A DNA stretch of 64,000 nucleotides, from assembly GCA_003216535.1 (NCBI GenBank), contig QCIS01000004.1, positions 62,001-126,000 of the forward strand. The letters are read 5' to 3'. Below, piece by piece: positions 18,843-28,141 of this stretch. A model generated the notes under the pieces. It was not told the DNA's origin. It did not search any database and saw only the letters and a program-made list of their open reading frames with translations. Made by a program: the position numbers and the translations under genes. This DNA is from Prochlorococcus sp. AG-402-N08 (GTDB lineage Bacteria > Cyanobacteriota > Cyanobacteriia > PCC-6307 > Cyanobiaceae). Position 1 is the first letter of the stretch. Every line of letters starts with the position of its first letter.

Positions 18843-20966
18843 TTAATTTTTTTGATCAAATGTTGTAGTTGGAAATGGAATTTTAATATTTTTCTCAGCA
18901 AATTTAGCAATCAATGATTTATTTAAATTATCGTAAGTTTTCAAGAAATTGGAATAGGTCCCTAATTCTCCAACTATACAAACAACAAAGTCATAACTAA
19001 ATTGATTTATTTGTGAAAATTTACAACCATTATATTCTAAATCATCAATTTCATTAACAATTTCTTTTATCAATTCTGGAATTTCAGCTAGTTGTTTTGA
19101 AGTAGTATCGTACGAAACTCCAACAACAAATCTAGAAAGTGAAACTTGACCTATTATTTCACTTGTTTTTAAGGAAAGTTTATCTCTTAATTGTAAAAAT
19201 TCCTCCCAATCTTTGTTCAAGATAAGAGCATAAATTATTAACGTAGTTTTTGATCCCTCTTTTTCTATTGAAACTATCGGATTGGAGAAACATTTATCGT
19301 CATTCAAAAATTTTTGGCAAAACCTTATAAGTTCTTTTTTTTGCCATGGAGAAAAGGTATTATCAATATCTATTTTGAGATTTAAACTTTGTTTAATTAA
19401 ATCACCTTCCAATGATGTGTAGTTAATAACATTTGTTCCTTCTGCGAAAGCATTAGGAATAGTTACACACCCTTCAAATGCCTGTATATCTATAGATCTT
19501 AAACCTACTCTCTTCACATAACCTAAAGTATCCCCGACTCTACAAAAATTACCAACATTCAAATGTTGATCAGCTTGCATTGCTAAACCAGATATTAAAT
19601 TTCCAAGCAATTTAGAAGCGCCTAAACCTATAGCCAAACCAGGTACAGCAGATAATGCTAAAACTGCATTTGTCGGAACTCCTAAAGAAAGAAGTAAATT
19701 ATAAATTAAAATAGTACATATTATTGTTGATGATGCCCTACAGATTGGCCTTACAAAAGTTTTTAATCTAAGAAGATCAATATATTTATTCCCAGATCTT
19801 GTTGAAGAAACCTTTTGTAATTTGTTGAAAAAATTGTTTCCTATAAATTCAAATAAGAAAATTGTAAAGATAACCAAAGAAAAGTAAAAAAGAATTTCAA
19901 ATATAAATGTAAAAAAGATTAAGGTATTTCCAGTGAAATTAAGAAATTTATCTATGAAAAGTTCTGAGACCTTTGTTAAGGGAATTGGTATAAAAGCGTA
20001 ATAGATTCTTAAATAATCTGACTTTACAGAGATATTTAATTTCTTTATAGCATTAGAAATTTTAATTACGATAATCGAATATAAAAGTACTGTTATAAAA
20101 GCGAAAACTATTTGAAATATTGTTTGATTTCCAATGATTTCAATTTCAAAAAATTCATGAACTTTATCAGGTAAAGATGCATACCATTTAGGTGGAACTA
20201 AAAGACCTGGCGTATGTATAAAATCCAAATAAAAGTGTGGAGTAGTATATTTATTTTTTGGTAACGATTCAGCTTCATACTCTATCTTTTTAAACGCATA
20301 TCTAATATTTCTTACTGTGTAATCCGAAAAATAATATTGTCCTGAAACAAAACCATCTTCACCATCAGATCTTATAAGGGATATTTTTGAATTAGGTAAT
20401 TTCCATTCTTTTTGTTCATATTCATTGAGTGCATTTAAATCCTTATAATCAGGCAGAATTATCTCATTTTTTGATGAATTAAAAATATAGTCAAATATAT
20501 GCTTTAATTCAACAGCCGCCTCATCCGAAAGATGTTCTCTAACGCTTTTTGCGAAGGATGATCCATCTAAAGTATGAGCTGCTTTAATAAAGCATGCTTC
20601 TCCCTTTTTTATTTTCTTTTTTGTTTCCTTATCCCAAAAGAGTCCAGGTTTTTTCTTCCCATAGTAATAAATATTATTTTCAATGTCGCCAGCTAATGAC
20701 ATCAAAGAGTAAAAATTTAATATTGTTTCTTTTGGACTTTTACCAGTACCTGGAGCTATCGGATTATTTTTCCACTTTTCATAATTCTTTTCTAAATCAT
20801 CAAAAAAAGGTTGTGAACTTAATCCAATTCCATATGGGAAACTAATATTTTCAAGAGTTGTTTTATTTTTTGAACCTCCCGCTTGAATTGATGAAATATT
20901 GAAAAAACCTGAAGATAAAAAAGCAAAACAGATAAAAATTATAAAATATTTTTTAAAGTTTTTCAT
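18843..20966 (-). CDS. MscS-family mechanosensitive channel with long N-terminal extracytoplasmic region
   Basis: LALSAVPGLAIGLGASKLLGNLISGLAMQADQHLNVGNFCRVGDTLGYVKRVGLRSIDIQAFEGCVTIPNAF. Confidence 0.88.
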   Translation of the reverse strand: MKNFKKYFIIFICFAFLSSGFFNISSIQAGGSKNKTTLENISFPYGIGLSSQPFFDDLEKNYEKWKNNPIAPGTGKSPKETILNFYSLMSLAGDIENNIYYYGKKKPGLFWDKETKKKIKKGEACFIKAAHTLDGSSFAKSVREHLSDEAAVELKHIFDYIFNSSKNEIILPDYKDLNALNEYEQKEWKLPNSKISLIRSDGEDGFVSGQYYFSDYTVRNIRYAFKKIEYEAESLPKNKYTTPHFYLDFIHTPGLLVPPKWYASLPDKVHEFFEIEIIGNQTIFQIVFAFITVLLYSIIVIKISNAIKKLNISVKSDYLRIYYAFIPIPLTKVSELFIDKFLNFTGNTLIFFTFIFEILFYFSLVIFTIFLFEFIGNNFFNKLQKVSSTRSGNKYIDLLRLKTFVRPICRASSTIICTILIYNLLLSLGVPTNAVLALSAVPGLAIGLGASKLLGNLISGLAMQADQHLNVGNFCRVGDTLGYVKRVGLRSIDIQAFEGCVTIPNAFAEGTNVINYTSLEGDLIKQSLNLKIDIDNTFSPWQKKELIRFCQKFLNDDKCFSNPIVSIEKEGSKTTLIIYALILNKDWEEFLQLRDKLSLKTSEIIGQVSLSRFVVGVSYDTTSKQLAEIPELIKEIVNEIDDLEYNGCKFSQINQFSYDFVVCIVGELGTYSNFLKTYDNLNKSLIAKFAEKNIKIPFPTTTFDQKN

Positions 20967-21177
20967 TATTAATTTTTCAATTATTTAAATATTAATTATA
21001 AATTAATTCAACAATGTAATTATTTTCATTAATTCACAATTTTAAAATTATTTATTTGTTTAAATAAGACAAAAATCAAAAAAAATTAATTTTACATTCA
21101 TTATATTTATAGTAAATTAAATGCCCGAATAAATAAATCTAATAATTTAGATTTTTAAAATTCACCAAAATTTTTAT

Positions 21178-22608
21178 ATGCCTTTAAAAAAAAAATATAA
21201 TAAACAAAATTTAAGCTTACCCTCTTGGGTTGAAAATGCAGTTGTTTATCAGATTTTTCCAGATCGTTTTAAAAGAAGTAAAAAATCATGTACAAATAAT
21301 AATTTAGAATTTATGAATTGGGAAGATCCTCCAGAGTTGCAAGGATTCCGCGGTGGAGATTTATTTGGAGTAATAGAAAAATTAGATTATCTAAATGAAA
21401 TTGGAATCAATTGTATTTATCTAAATCCAATTTTTAGTTCAGCTGCTAACCATCGTTACCATACGTATGATTATTTTAGAATTGATCCTATTTTAGGAGG
21501 GGATGAGGCACTTTACTCTTTAATTGATGAGTTGCATAAAAGAGATATGTTTATTGTGCTAGATGGTGTATTTAATCATTGCGGCAGGGGATTTTGGCCT
21601 TTTCACCACATAATTGAAAACGGCAAAAGTTCACCTTATAAAAATTGGTTTAATTTACATGAGACACCATTTAATCCATATCCAAAGAAAAATGAAACCT
21701 GCGGTTATGATTGTTGGTGGAATGATCCTGCATTACCTAAATTTAATTTTAAAAATAAAGAGGTAGAGGATTTTCTCTTATCTGTAGGAAAATATTGGGT
21801 TGAGAAAGGTATTGATGGTTGGAGACTAGATGTTGCAAAAGAGATACCTTTTTCTTTTTGGGATAAATTTAATTATGAAATGAAAAGTATCAATTCTGAA
21901 GTTTGGGTTGTAGGTGAAATTTGGGGTGATGCAAGAAAATGGTTAAATAAAAAATATTTTGATGGAGTAATGAATTATCGAGTTGGCTGGAGCACATTAT
22001 CTTGGGTAGCAGATTTTAAGTTAAATTCTCCCTATAAAAATCCTTTCTATCCACTAAAAAATTTAACTTCCAAAGAATACCTTAATACACTAAAGATTAC
22101 TGAATCATGGTATTCAAAAGAAAATAATCTTGGCAATCTAAATTTACTTGATAGTCATGATGTTCCACGGGCATTAAATACTCTAAAGAAAGATGTTAAA
22201 AGCTTAAAACTAGCACTTTTCTTACTTTTAATAAATAAAGGAGTCCCATGCATTTATTACGGAACCGAAATTGGTTTGTCTGGAGGAGCTGAACCTTATT
22301 GTAGAGAAAGTTTTCCTTCCACTAATCAATTTAAGAATGATATTAGAGAATTCATAAAAGCCATAATTAAATTTAGGAGGAAATTTAGAGTTTCTATAAA
22401 AGAGGGAATTAAGTGGACATCACCAGAAGAAAATATTATTTGCGGCAATTTAAATTCAAAAAAATATAAAATTATAGTTTTTGTTAACAGAAGCAAATTG
22501 AGTGAGTTTTATTTACCAAAAAAATATTCAAAAATAATTTTTAAATCAGATGAATTTATTTCAGAAGAGGTTTTAGCTCCTCAATCCTTTATTTGTTATT
22601 TAGATTAA
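21178..22608 (+). CDS. GH13 alpha-amylase family glycosidase (cyclomaltodextrinase/neopullulanase-like)
   Basis: AVVYQIFPDRFKRS, DGVFNHCG, DGWRLDVAKEI, VGEIWG, LLDSHDVPR: GH13 conserved regions. Confidence 0.9.
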   Translation: MPLKKKYNKQNLSLPSWVENAVVYQIFPDRFKRSKKSCTNNNLEFMNWEDPPELQGFRGGDLFGVIEKLDYLNEIGINCIYLNPIFSSAANHRYHTYDYFRIDPILGGDEALYSLIDELHKRDMFIVLDGVFNHCGRGFWPFHHIIENGKSSPYKNWFNLHETPFNPYPKKNETCGYDCWWNDPALPKFNFKNKEVEDFLLSVGKYWVEKGIDGWRLDVAKEIPFSFWDKFNYEMKSINSEVWVVGEIWGDARKWLNKKYFDGVMNYRVGWSTLSWVADFKLNSPYKNPFYPLKNLTSKEYLNTLKITESWYSKENNLGNLNLLDSHDVPRALNTLKKDVKSLKLALFLLLINKGVPCIYYGTEIGLSGGAEPYCRESFPSTNQFKNDIREFIKAIIKFRRKFRVSIKEGIKWTSPEENIICGNLNSKKYKIIVFVNRSKLSEFYLPKKYSKIIFKSDEFISEEVLAPQSFICYLD

Positions 22609-22629
22609 ATTTGGGAAAAAATGATTTAT

Positions 22630-23040
22630 TCATTCATCACTAAAACCTTGACTAATTTCGATAATTCTTCCATCTGGATCTTTAATCCAAACAGTTCTCC
22701 ATCCAGGAATCCAAGCATCAAAATCTATAGGACCTAGTGTGACATCAGCGTTGGGAATAGACTTTAACTTTTCATCCACATCATTTACTTTAAAAGCTAA
22801 ATGTCGAAAGCCTGGAAAAGTATGTCCATCATTTGTAGCCTCTGGACATGGAGATTCTTTTTCTGATTTAAAAAGTTCAAGATAAAATGAACTATCTGCC
22901 ATTTTAATAAAGATAATCTCATTACCATCCGGTAGCTTGGCGACTCTTGCTCTTTTAAAGCCAAAGTTTTCTACATACCAGTTTTCTGTAATTGATTGAT
23001 CCTTACAAGTTAAGGCTAATTGAGAAACTATCTGTAACAT
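22630..23040 (-). CDS. VOC superfamily (glyoxalase/dioxygenase fold) protein
   Basis: QLALTCKDQSITENWYVENFGFKRARVAKL...GFRHLAFKVNDVDEKL...WIKDPDGRIIEISQ. Confidence 0.82.
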   Translation of the reverse strand: MLQIVSQLALTCKDQSITENWYVENFGFKRARVAKLPDGNEIIFIKMADSSFYLELFKSEKESPCPEATNDGHTFPGFRHLAFKVNDVDEKLKSIPNADVTLGPIDFDAWIPGWRTVWIKDPDGRIIEISQGFSDE

Positions 23041-23046
23041 AATGAG

Positions 23047-23442
23047 CTAAGCAACGGAACCATCAGGGTATTGAGTCATTCCTGCAAAATGAATTGATAT
23101 TTTACCTTCACTATTTAAAACCCAGCTATCTGCAAATCTCATTTTTGCTTCACCATCAGGAGTTTGCATAGTTATCGCTTCTACAATCATTAAGGTAGTG
23201 GGATTTTCAGTTTCGGCCCAGAATGCTATATCAGTATCTAGACCATCAATACCTAAAATTCCTTCAAAATGCTTTTCTAACTCAGAATGACCTCTAAAAT
23301 ATTTGGGAGTTTTTTCAAAACTTGAAACTAAAATGCCATCTTCAGCATACTGATTTAGCAAACCGCTTATATCTTTTTTTAGGATGAGTTTAATATGTTC
23401 CCTGTAGAGATTTCCTAATTTTGATTCAGGTACATTTTTCAT
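23047..23442 (-). CDS. NTF2/SnoaL-like protein
   Basis: 131 aa; YREHIKLILKKDISGLLNQYAEDGILVS...YFRGHSELEKHFEGILG. Confidence 0.7.
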   Translation of the reverse strand: MKNVPESKLGNLYREHIKLILKKDISGLLNQYAEDGILVSSFEKTPKYFRGHSELEKHFEGILGIDGLDTDIAFWAETENPTTLMIVEAITMQTPDGEAKMRFADSWVLNSEGKISIHFAGMTQYPDGSVA

Positions 23443-23477
23443 AGTTAATTCTTACAAAATTTTTCAGATTAGTTAAA

Positions 23478-23903
23478 TTAAAGTTTACATGAACCTTCTT
23501 CATAATTCATGAAATTCACCAAATATTTTGAAACAGAAAGAGTTTTATCTTGATTCCTTAAAACTGTCCATGTTTGATCCGCATCCATCATTAATTTTGT
23601 GCTGCGAGCTTGCGGAGGGGACCAAATACTAGCATGCCAATTAACAACTACATGAATTTCGCAGGAATTTTCTTCTTGACTTAATATGTCAGCGACTTTC
23701 AAAGTATGTTGTTCATCAAAAAAAATTTCAATAACTTTGTTGTACCAATTTGCATAACCATCAAATCCTTTTAAAGTTGCTTCTGGAAAAACCAAATCTA
23801 CATTTTCACTAAGCAGTGGTTTATATGATTCAAGTGGTGCATGAATATCTAGTAAGCGATACCAATTGCTAGCGAAACTCCAAATTTCTGGATGAGTAAA
23901 CAT
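23478..23903 (-). CDS. NTF2/SnoaL-like protein (start MFTHPEIWSF chosen instead of the longer ORF overlapping the next gene)
   Basis: SNWYRLLDIHAPLESYKPLLSENVDLVFPEATLKGFDGYANWYNKVIEIFFDEQHTLK. Confidence 0.65.
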   Translation of the reverse strand: MFTHPEIWSFASNWYRLLDIHAPLESYKPLLSENVDLVFPEATLKGFDGYANWYNKVIEIFFDEQHTLKVADILSQEENSCEIHVVVNWHASIWSPPQARSTKLMMDADQTWTVLRNQDKTLSVSKYLVNFMNYEEGSCKL

Positions 23904-23922
23904 AGTGAAAAAAAATAAATTT

Positions 23923-25644
23923 TTATTGTCCGCAATGGACACCAACAAGTTCTGGATGAATATCACCATCAAGAACCAAATTGATCAGGTAAGGTTTTTT
24001 TGACGCCAACATTCTTTCAATGGCAGGTTTTACTTCATCAGGTTTAGTAACTGTTTCTGCTGCTATAGTAAAAGATTTTGCAATATCAGAAAAATCAATT
24101 TGAGGATTAGACAAATCAAATGCTATTGGAAGTTCTCTATTCTTGATTCCTCTTTCCTCCCAAAATTTACCAATATTAAGCTGAAGTAAATGATAAGATC
24201 TATTCTGACAAACTATAAATTTCGCAGCAATCCCATGTCTTGCGGCTGTCCATAAAACTTGTATGGTATACATACTGCCCCCGTCTCCTGAGAAGCCAAT
24301 TACTTCTTTATCTGGATATGCCAGCTTTGCACCAACAGCACCAGGAAAACCAGTCCCTAAAGACCCTCCTCTTGTTAACATTCTATCACCAGGATTGAGA
24401 CCAGGTATGTATTTATTTATAGGGGGGGAATTAGTTAATGCCTCGTCAAAGATAATATGATTTTTTGGTAAAAGTTCTGAAAGTGTTTTGATAAAATAGC
24501 CAGATTTCATAGAGAATTGTTTACCATCATATTTTTCAGAAGGATAAATAGGCTTCACTTCGTAAAGTTTATCAACATCATTATTAATGACGGGTGAATT
24601 CTTCTCCAAATTTTCTTTTCTAGATTTTGCTTTTGTTTTCCAACTATCTGGAAGATTCATGACTATATCATTTAATGCATCAATGACAGTTGCTGGTTTT
24701 GCGACAAAGGAAATATCAACTTTATGATTTTTTGCGATTTGATCAACATCAGTATCAATATGTATGACTTTTGTATCAGGTTTAAATATGTTTCCCAAGC
24801 AAGGATATACTTCAGGCAATAAATAACAACCCATAGCAATACACAAATCACATGACTGCATTATTGGTAAACTAGCATCTCCGAACATATGTCCGGTACT
24901 TCCATAATTTAATAAATGATTATCTGGAAAATTTATTTCTCCTCCATCAGCTGAATATACTTTTGCACCAATAGTTTCTGCTAATTTTATAACTTCTTTA
25001 TTTCCACCAGTCCATGCAACTCCATCTCCCAAAAGTAAAATTGGATTTTCTGCTTCTTCTATCAAGGAAGCAACTTTTTCAAGATCTTCATTAGAGGGTT
25101 TAGTAGAAAAACTTGGTACGTGCGCGGGATAAATATCTTCCGTTATTTCACTATCAAGAATATCTTCAGGTAAGCATAAATAAACTGGTCCGCATGGAGG
25201 TGTTGATGCAATTTTGATTGCCCTTCTAACCATTCTTAAAAGACTGCTAGGATGTTGGACCATTGCAGACCATTTAGTTACTGGTTCTGCCATAGCTACT
25301 AGATCAGCAGCCATTTGGGCATCCATAGCTTGGTATTTGATTCCTGCATCCCCTCCAATTACAACTAATGGGGAGTGTCCTCTTTTTGCTTGATAAAGAT
25401 TACCAATTGCATTACCTAACCCAGGGGAACTATGTATTTGAACTAATGCGGGTTTGAATCTAGCTCTTGCATATCCATCTGCACAAAGAACCGCGATTGA
25501 TTCTTGAAGAGTAAGAATATATTTCATTTCAGGTACATCACTTAGAGCATCTAAAAACCCCTGCTCAACTGTTCCTGGATTGCCAAACATATGATCAAGA
25601 CCGTTTGCTAAAAACTGTCTTAAAATTGCTTCATGACCTCTCAT
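23923..25644 (-). CDS. ThDP-dependent 2-oxo acid decarboxylase-like enzyme (benzoylformate decarboxylase/MdlC-like)
   Basis: GNPGTVEQGFL, YILTLQESIAVLCADGYARA, VQIHSSPGLGNAIGNLYQAKRGHSPLVV, GFSGDGGSMYTIQVLWTAARHGI (ThDP motif). Confidence 0.82.
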   Translation of the reverse strand: MRGHEAILRQFLANGLDHMFGNPGTVEQGFLDALSDVPEMKYILTLQESIAVLCADGYARARFKPALVQIHSSPGLGNAIGNLYQAKRGHSPLVVIGGDAGIKYQAMDAQMAADLVAMAEPVTKWSAMVQHPSSLLRMVRRAIKIASTPPCGPVYLCLPEDILDSEITEDIYPAHVPSFSTKPSNEDLEKVASLIEEAENPILLLGDGVAWTGGNKEVIKLAETIGAKVYSADGGEINFPDNHLLNYGSTGHMFGDASLPIMQSCDLCIAMGCYLLPEVYPCLGNIFKPDTKVIHIDTDVDQIAKNHKVDISFVAKPATVIDALNDIVMNLPDSWKTKAKSRKENLEKNSPVINNDVDKLYEVKPIYPSEKYDGKQFSMKSGYFIKTLSELLPKNHIIFDEALTNSPPINKYIPGLNPGDRMLTRGGSLGTGFPGAVGAKLAYPDKEVIGFSGDGGSMYTIQVLWTAARHGIAAKFIVCQNRSYHLLQLNIGKFWEERGIKNRELPIAFDLSNPQIDFSDIAKSFTIAAETVTKPDEVKPAIERMLASKKPYLINLVLDGDIHPELVGVHCGQ

Positions 25645-25705
25645 AATAGTAAAAAATTTTTAAAATTAACTAATCTTTGGGAGTAAGTTAATACTCCCTA
25701 AATTT

Positions 25706-26563
25706 TTACCATCCATATTTTTTTAGACCCTCCTCAAGAACTTTTACCATAAGCTCTCCAACAAGTTGAGAATCTTGAGTAGATCGACCTGTTAAGAAAG
25801 GGTAATCTAAAATTGTTGATAAAGTCCTACCTACACCTCCATGATATTTACCATTAGGACCTGTGGCATCTCTGAGAATATATTCAAGAGGATAAAATGG
25901 AGGGCCAAAGTTAGCTGATGTGTTCATCGGTAAGTCATCATAACCGTACATTTGAGCAAATCCAGTTCCCTCTTTATAGTCATATTCTCTTGCATGACCG
26001 GTAACATTCTTACCCCATATAATACTTTTTCGATCAGTCCAATCTCTCGCAAAAGCGAGGCAAGTAACACAGTAACATTCAGCTGCAATTAATTTATCTC
26101 TATTCACATAACCCAAAATCAGATTATGAAGTCTTTCATTATTTACCATATCTACCATCGGACCACTACCACCAGGGAGCAGTAAAGCATCATAGGGGTC
26201 TACAAATTCTTTCCAAAATTCATCTCTCAAATTATGGAATTTTTCTAATTCAAGGCCAAATTTATCACCATTAAAATAAGGCATTAAAGGTAATTTATGA
26301 CTTAAATTAATCGGAGATGATAGTAAATCAGATGTATCTACTTCTTTTGTCCTAGATGCAAAATGAGGACTTGTTACACATTTATTTAAAGGAGGATCAA
26401 TATATTCTTCATCCATACTTGGAGGGAGAGCAGGTGGTTTGCGGCCAAATGGGGTCATAAAATCTAATTCATACCCAGCTTCCGTTAGAACATCAAGCGG
26501 TCCGATAAGTTCTTCACCCCAATATCCCCACTCAGAGAGGACAACTAAAATTCGTTTTTTCAT
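25706..26563 (-). CDS. DJ-1/PfpI superfamily protein (Hsp31-like size)
   Basis: KRILVVLSEWGYWGEELIGPLDVLTEAGYELDFMTP; DALLLPGGSGPM; nucleophile elbow IAAECYCVTCLA. Confidence 0.8.
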   Translation of the reverse strand: MKKRILVVLSEWGYWGEELIGPLDVLTEAGYELDFMTPFGRKPPALPPSMDEEYIDPPLNKCVTSPHFASRTKEVDTSDLLSSPINLSHKLPLMPYFNGDKFGLELEKFHNLRDEFWKEFVDPYDALLLPGGSGPMVDMVNNERLHNLILGYVNRDKLIAAECYCVTCLAFARDWTDRKSIIWGKNVTGHAREYDYKEGTGFAQMYGYDDLPMNTSANFGPPFYPLEYILRDATGPNGKYHGGVGRTLSTILDYPFLTGRSTQDSQLVGELMVKVLEEGLKKYGW

Positions 26564-26671
26564 AGTAATAATAAAATTAATTTAAGAAATTTGTTTTGAA
26601 AGAAATAATTTAAGGACCATCTCTTATAGACTTTATAGCGCTTTTAAAGAATTTGACGTAATTAATTTTTT

Positions 26672-28090
26672 TCATTTCCTAGCATCTATTAAATTAAAAG
26701 CAATACAAATTCTTTCTTCAGAAGATTTAAATATTGTAGTTTCATGTGGTAAATAGCTTGGGAAAATAATTAATTCACCTGATGAGGGAGCTATAGATAA
26801 TTTTTTATAGGAAGGAAATAATAAATTGCCATATTCATTAGAGATTTCAGAAACAATATCAGGAGTTTTTAAATAGAGTACGCCACTAACTAATGAATCA
26901 GGATGTATATGTCTTTCTTGCCTCCCCTCAGATTGAAGAATAACAGCCCACCCACTTAATTTAAAATTTATTTGATCATAATTTCTTTCAAAGTTTAAAG
27001 AATCAAATAAATATTCTTTTGCTAAATTAAGTAATTTTTTATAAATTAGCTTACTAATATTACTTTCCTCATCAGCTAAGATTTCATGAGTTTGGAAGCC
27101 ATTTTTGGTAGGTTTTTCAGGTCTATTCCATACTAAGGTGGAACTATTTTTTATAAGTTTGATTAATGTGGAAATAACCTCATCAGATTCGTCAAAAAAT
27201 TTTTCACGTTTTACTAAATTTTGGGGGTCAAATTGTCTGACATCTCCAAATCTTGATTGATATTTTTCTGGTAAATATGTTAAGGCTGCAATAAATTTAG
27301 AATCTTTTTCAGAGTCATTTACTTTAGAAAGGTAATAAAATGATTTTTCCCAATCTTTTTTGTCTATAGCTAAATACACTTTATCAATATTGGTAGAGGC
27401 ATCTTTGTTTGATGTAAGTCTTTCCAAAATCTTTTTTTTGATATTTTTACCTTCAGGCGCATTAGGAACTATCTCTAATGCTTTGTTTATAGAATTCAAT
27501 GAGTCTTCGAATCTGTTTTGATTGTATAAAAATAAAGAATAATTGTAATATCCCAAAAATTGGCGAGGAGTAATTTTAATTACTTTCAAATAAATTTCTT
27601 CTGATTTTTTGTAGTCCCCTTTTTCTGATAGTACGATCGCTAAATTTGATAGAAGAGATGGGTTTTCTTGGTTGTATTTAATTGTCCTTTTTAAAATAGA
27701 AATTGCTTCTTCTAAATTTCCAAGTTTTAGGAATACTTGAGATAGAGGGAGAGCAAATTCAGCTTCTTTAGGGTTCTTATTATTTAATATCTCATATATT
27801 TCTCTGGCTAATGCATCATTGTTTGTTTGTATTGCAGATTGCCCTGCCAAAAAAAGTATGGAAGGATCCCAATTACTTCTAGTTTGAAAAGATGTTTTAC
27901 TAATAAAATCCAATATTTCTGAATATTTCTTTTGAATGTGTAAAACCTTTATAAAATTGAATAATAGAGCTTGATCAAGTGGGTTTAAATAGAATGCTTT
28001 TTTGAATTCATTTTCAGCAGTTAAAAAATCTCCTTTATTAGCTGCTTTAAAACCATTATTATTAAGTTCTTTTATGAGTGTATTAGACAT
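26672..28090 (-). CDS. TPR protein with C-terminal putative 2OG-Fe(II) oxygenase domain
   Basis: TPRs (SNLAIVLSEKGDYKKSEEIYLKVIKITPRQFLGYYNYSLFLY); RQERHIHPDSLVSGVLYLK...LIIFPSYLPHETTIFKSSEERICIAFNL. Confidence 0.8.
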   Translation of the reverse strand: MSNTLIKELNNNGFKAANKGDFLTAENEFKKAFYLNPLDQALLFNFIKVLHIQKKYSEILDFISKTSFQTRSNWDPSILFLAGQSAIQTNNDALAREIYEILNNKNPKEAEFALPLSQVFLKLGNLEEAISILKRTIKYNQENPSLLSNLAIVLSEKGDYKKSEEIYLKVIKITPRQFLGYYNYSLFLYNQNRFEDSLNSINKALEIVPNAPEGKNIKKKILERLTSNKDASTNIDKVYLAIDKKDWEKSFYYLSKVNDSEKDSKFIAALTYLPEKYQSRFGDVRQFDPQNLVKREKFFDESDEVISTLIKLIKNSSTLVWNRPEKPTKNGFQTHEILADEESNISKLIYKKLLNLAKEYLFDSLNFERNYDQINFKLSGWAVILQSEGRQERHIHPDSLVSGVLYLKTPDIVSEISNEYGNLLFPSYKKLSIAPSSGELIIFPSYLPHETTIFKSSEERICIAFNLIDARK

Positions 28091-28141
28091 TTTTGAAAAT
28101 TAATAAAAGAGATATTATTTTGTAAAATCTCTCAAGAGTTA

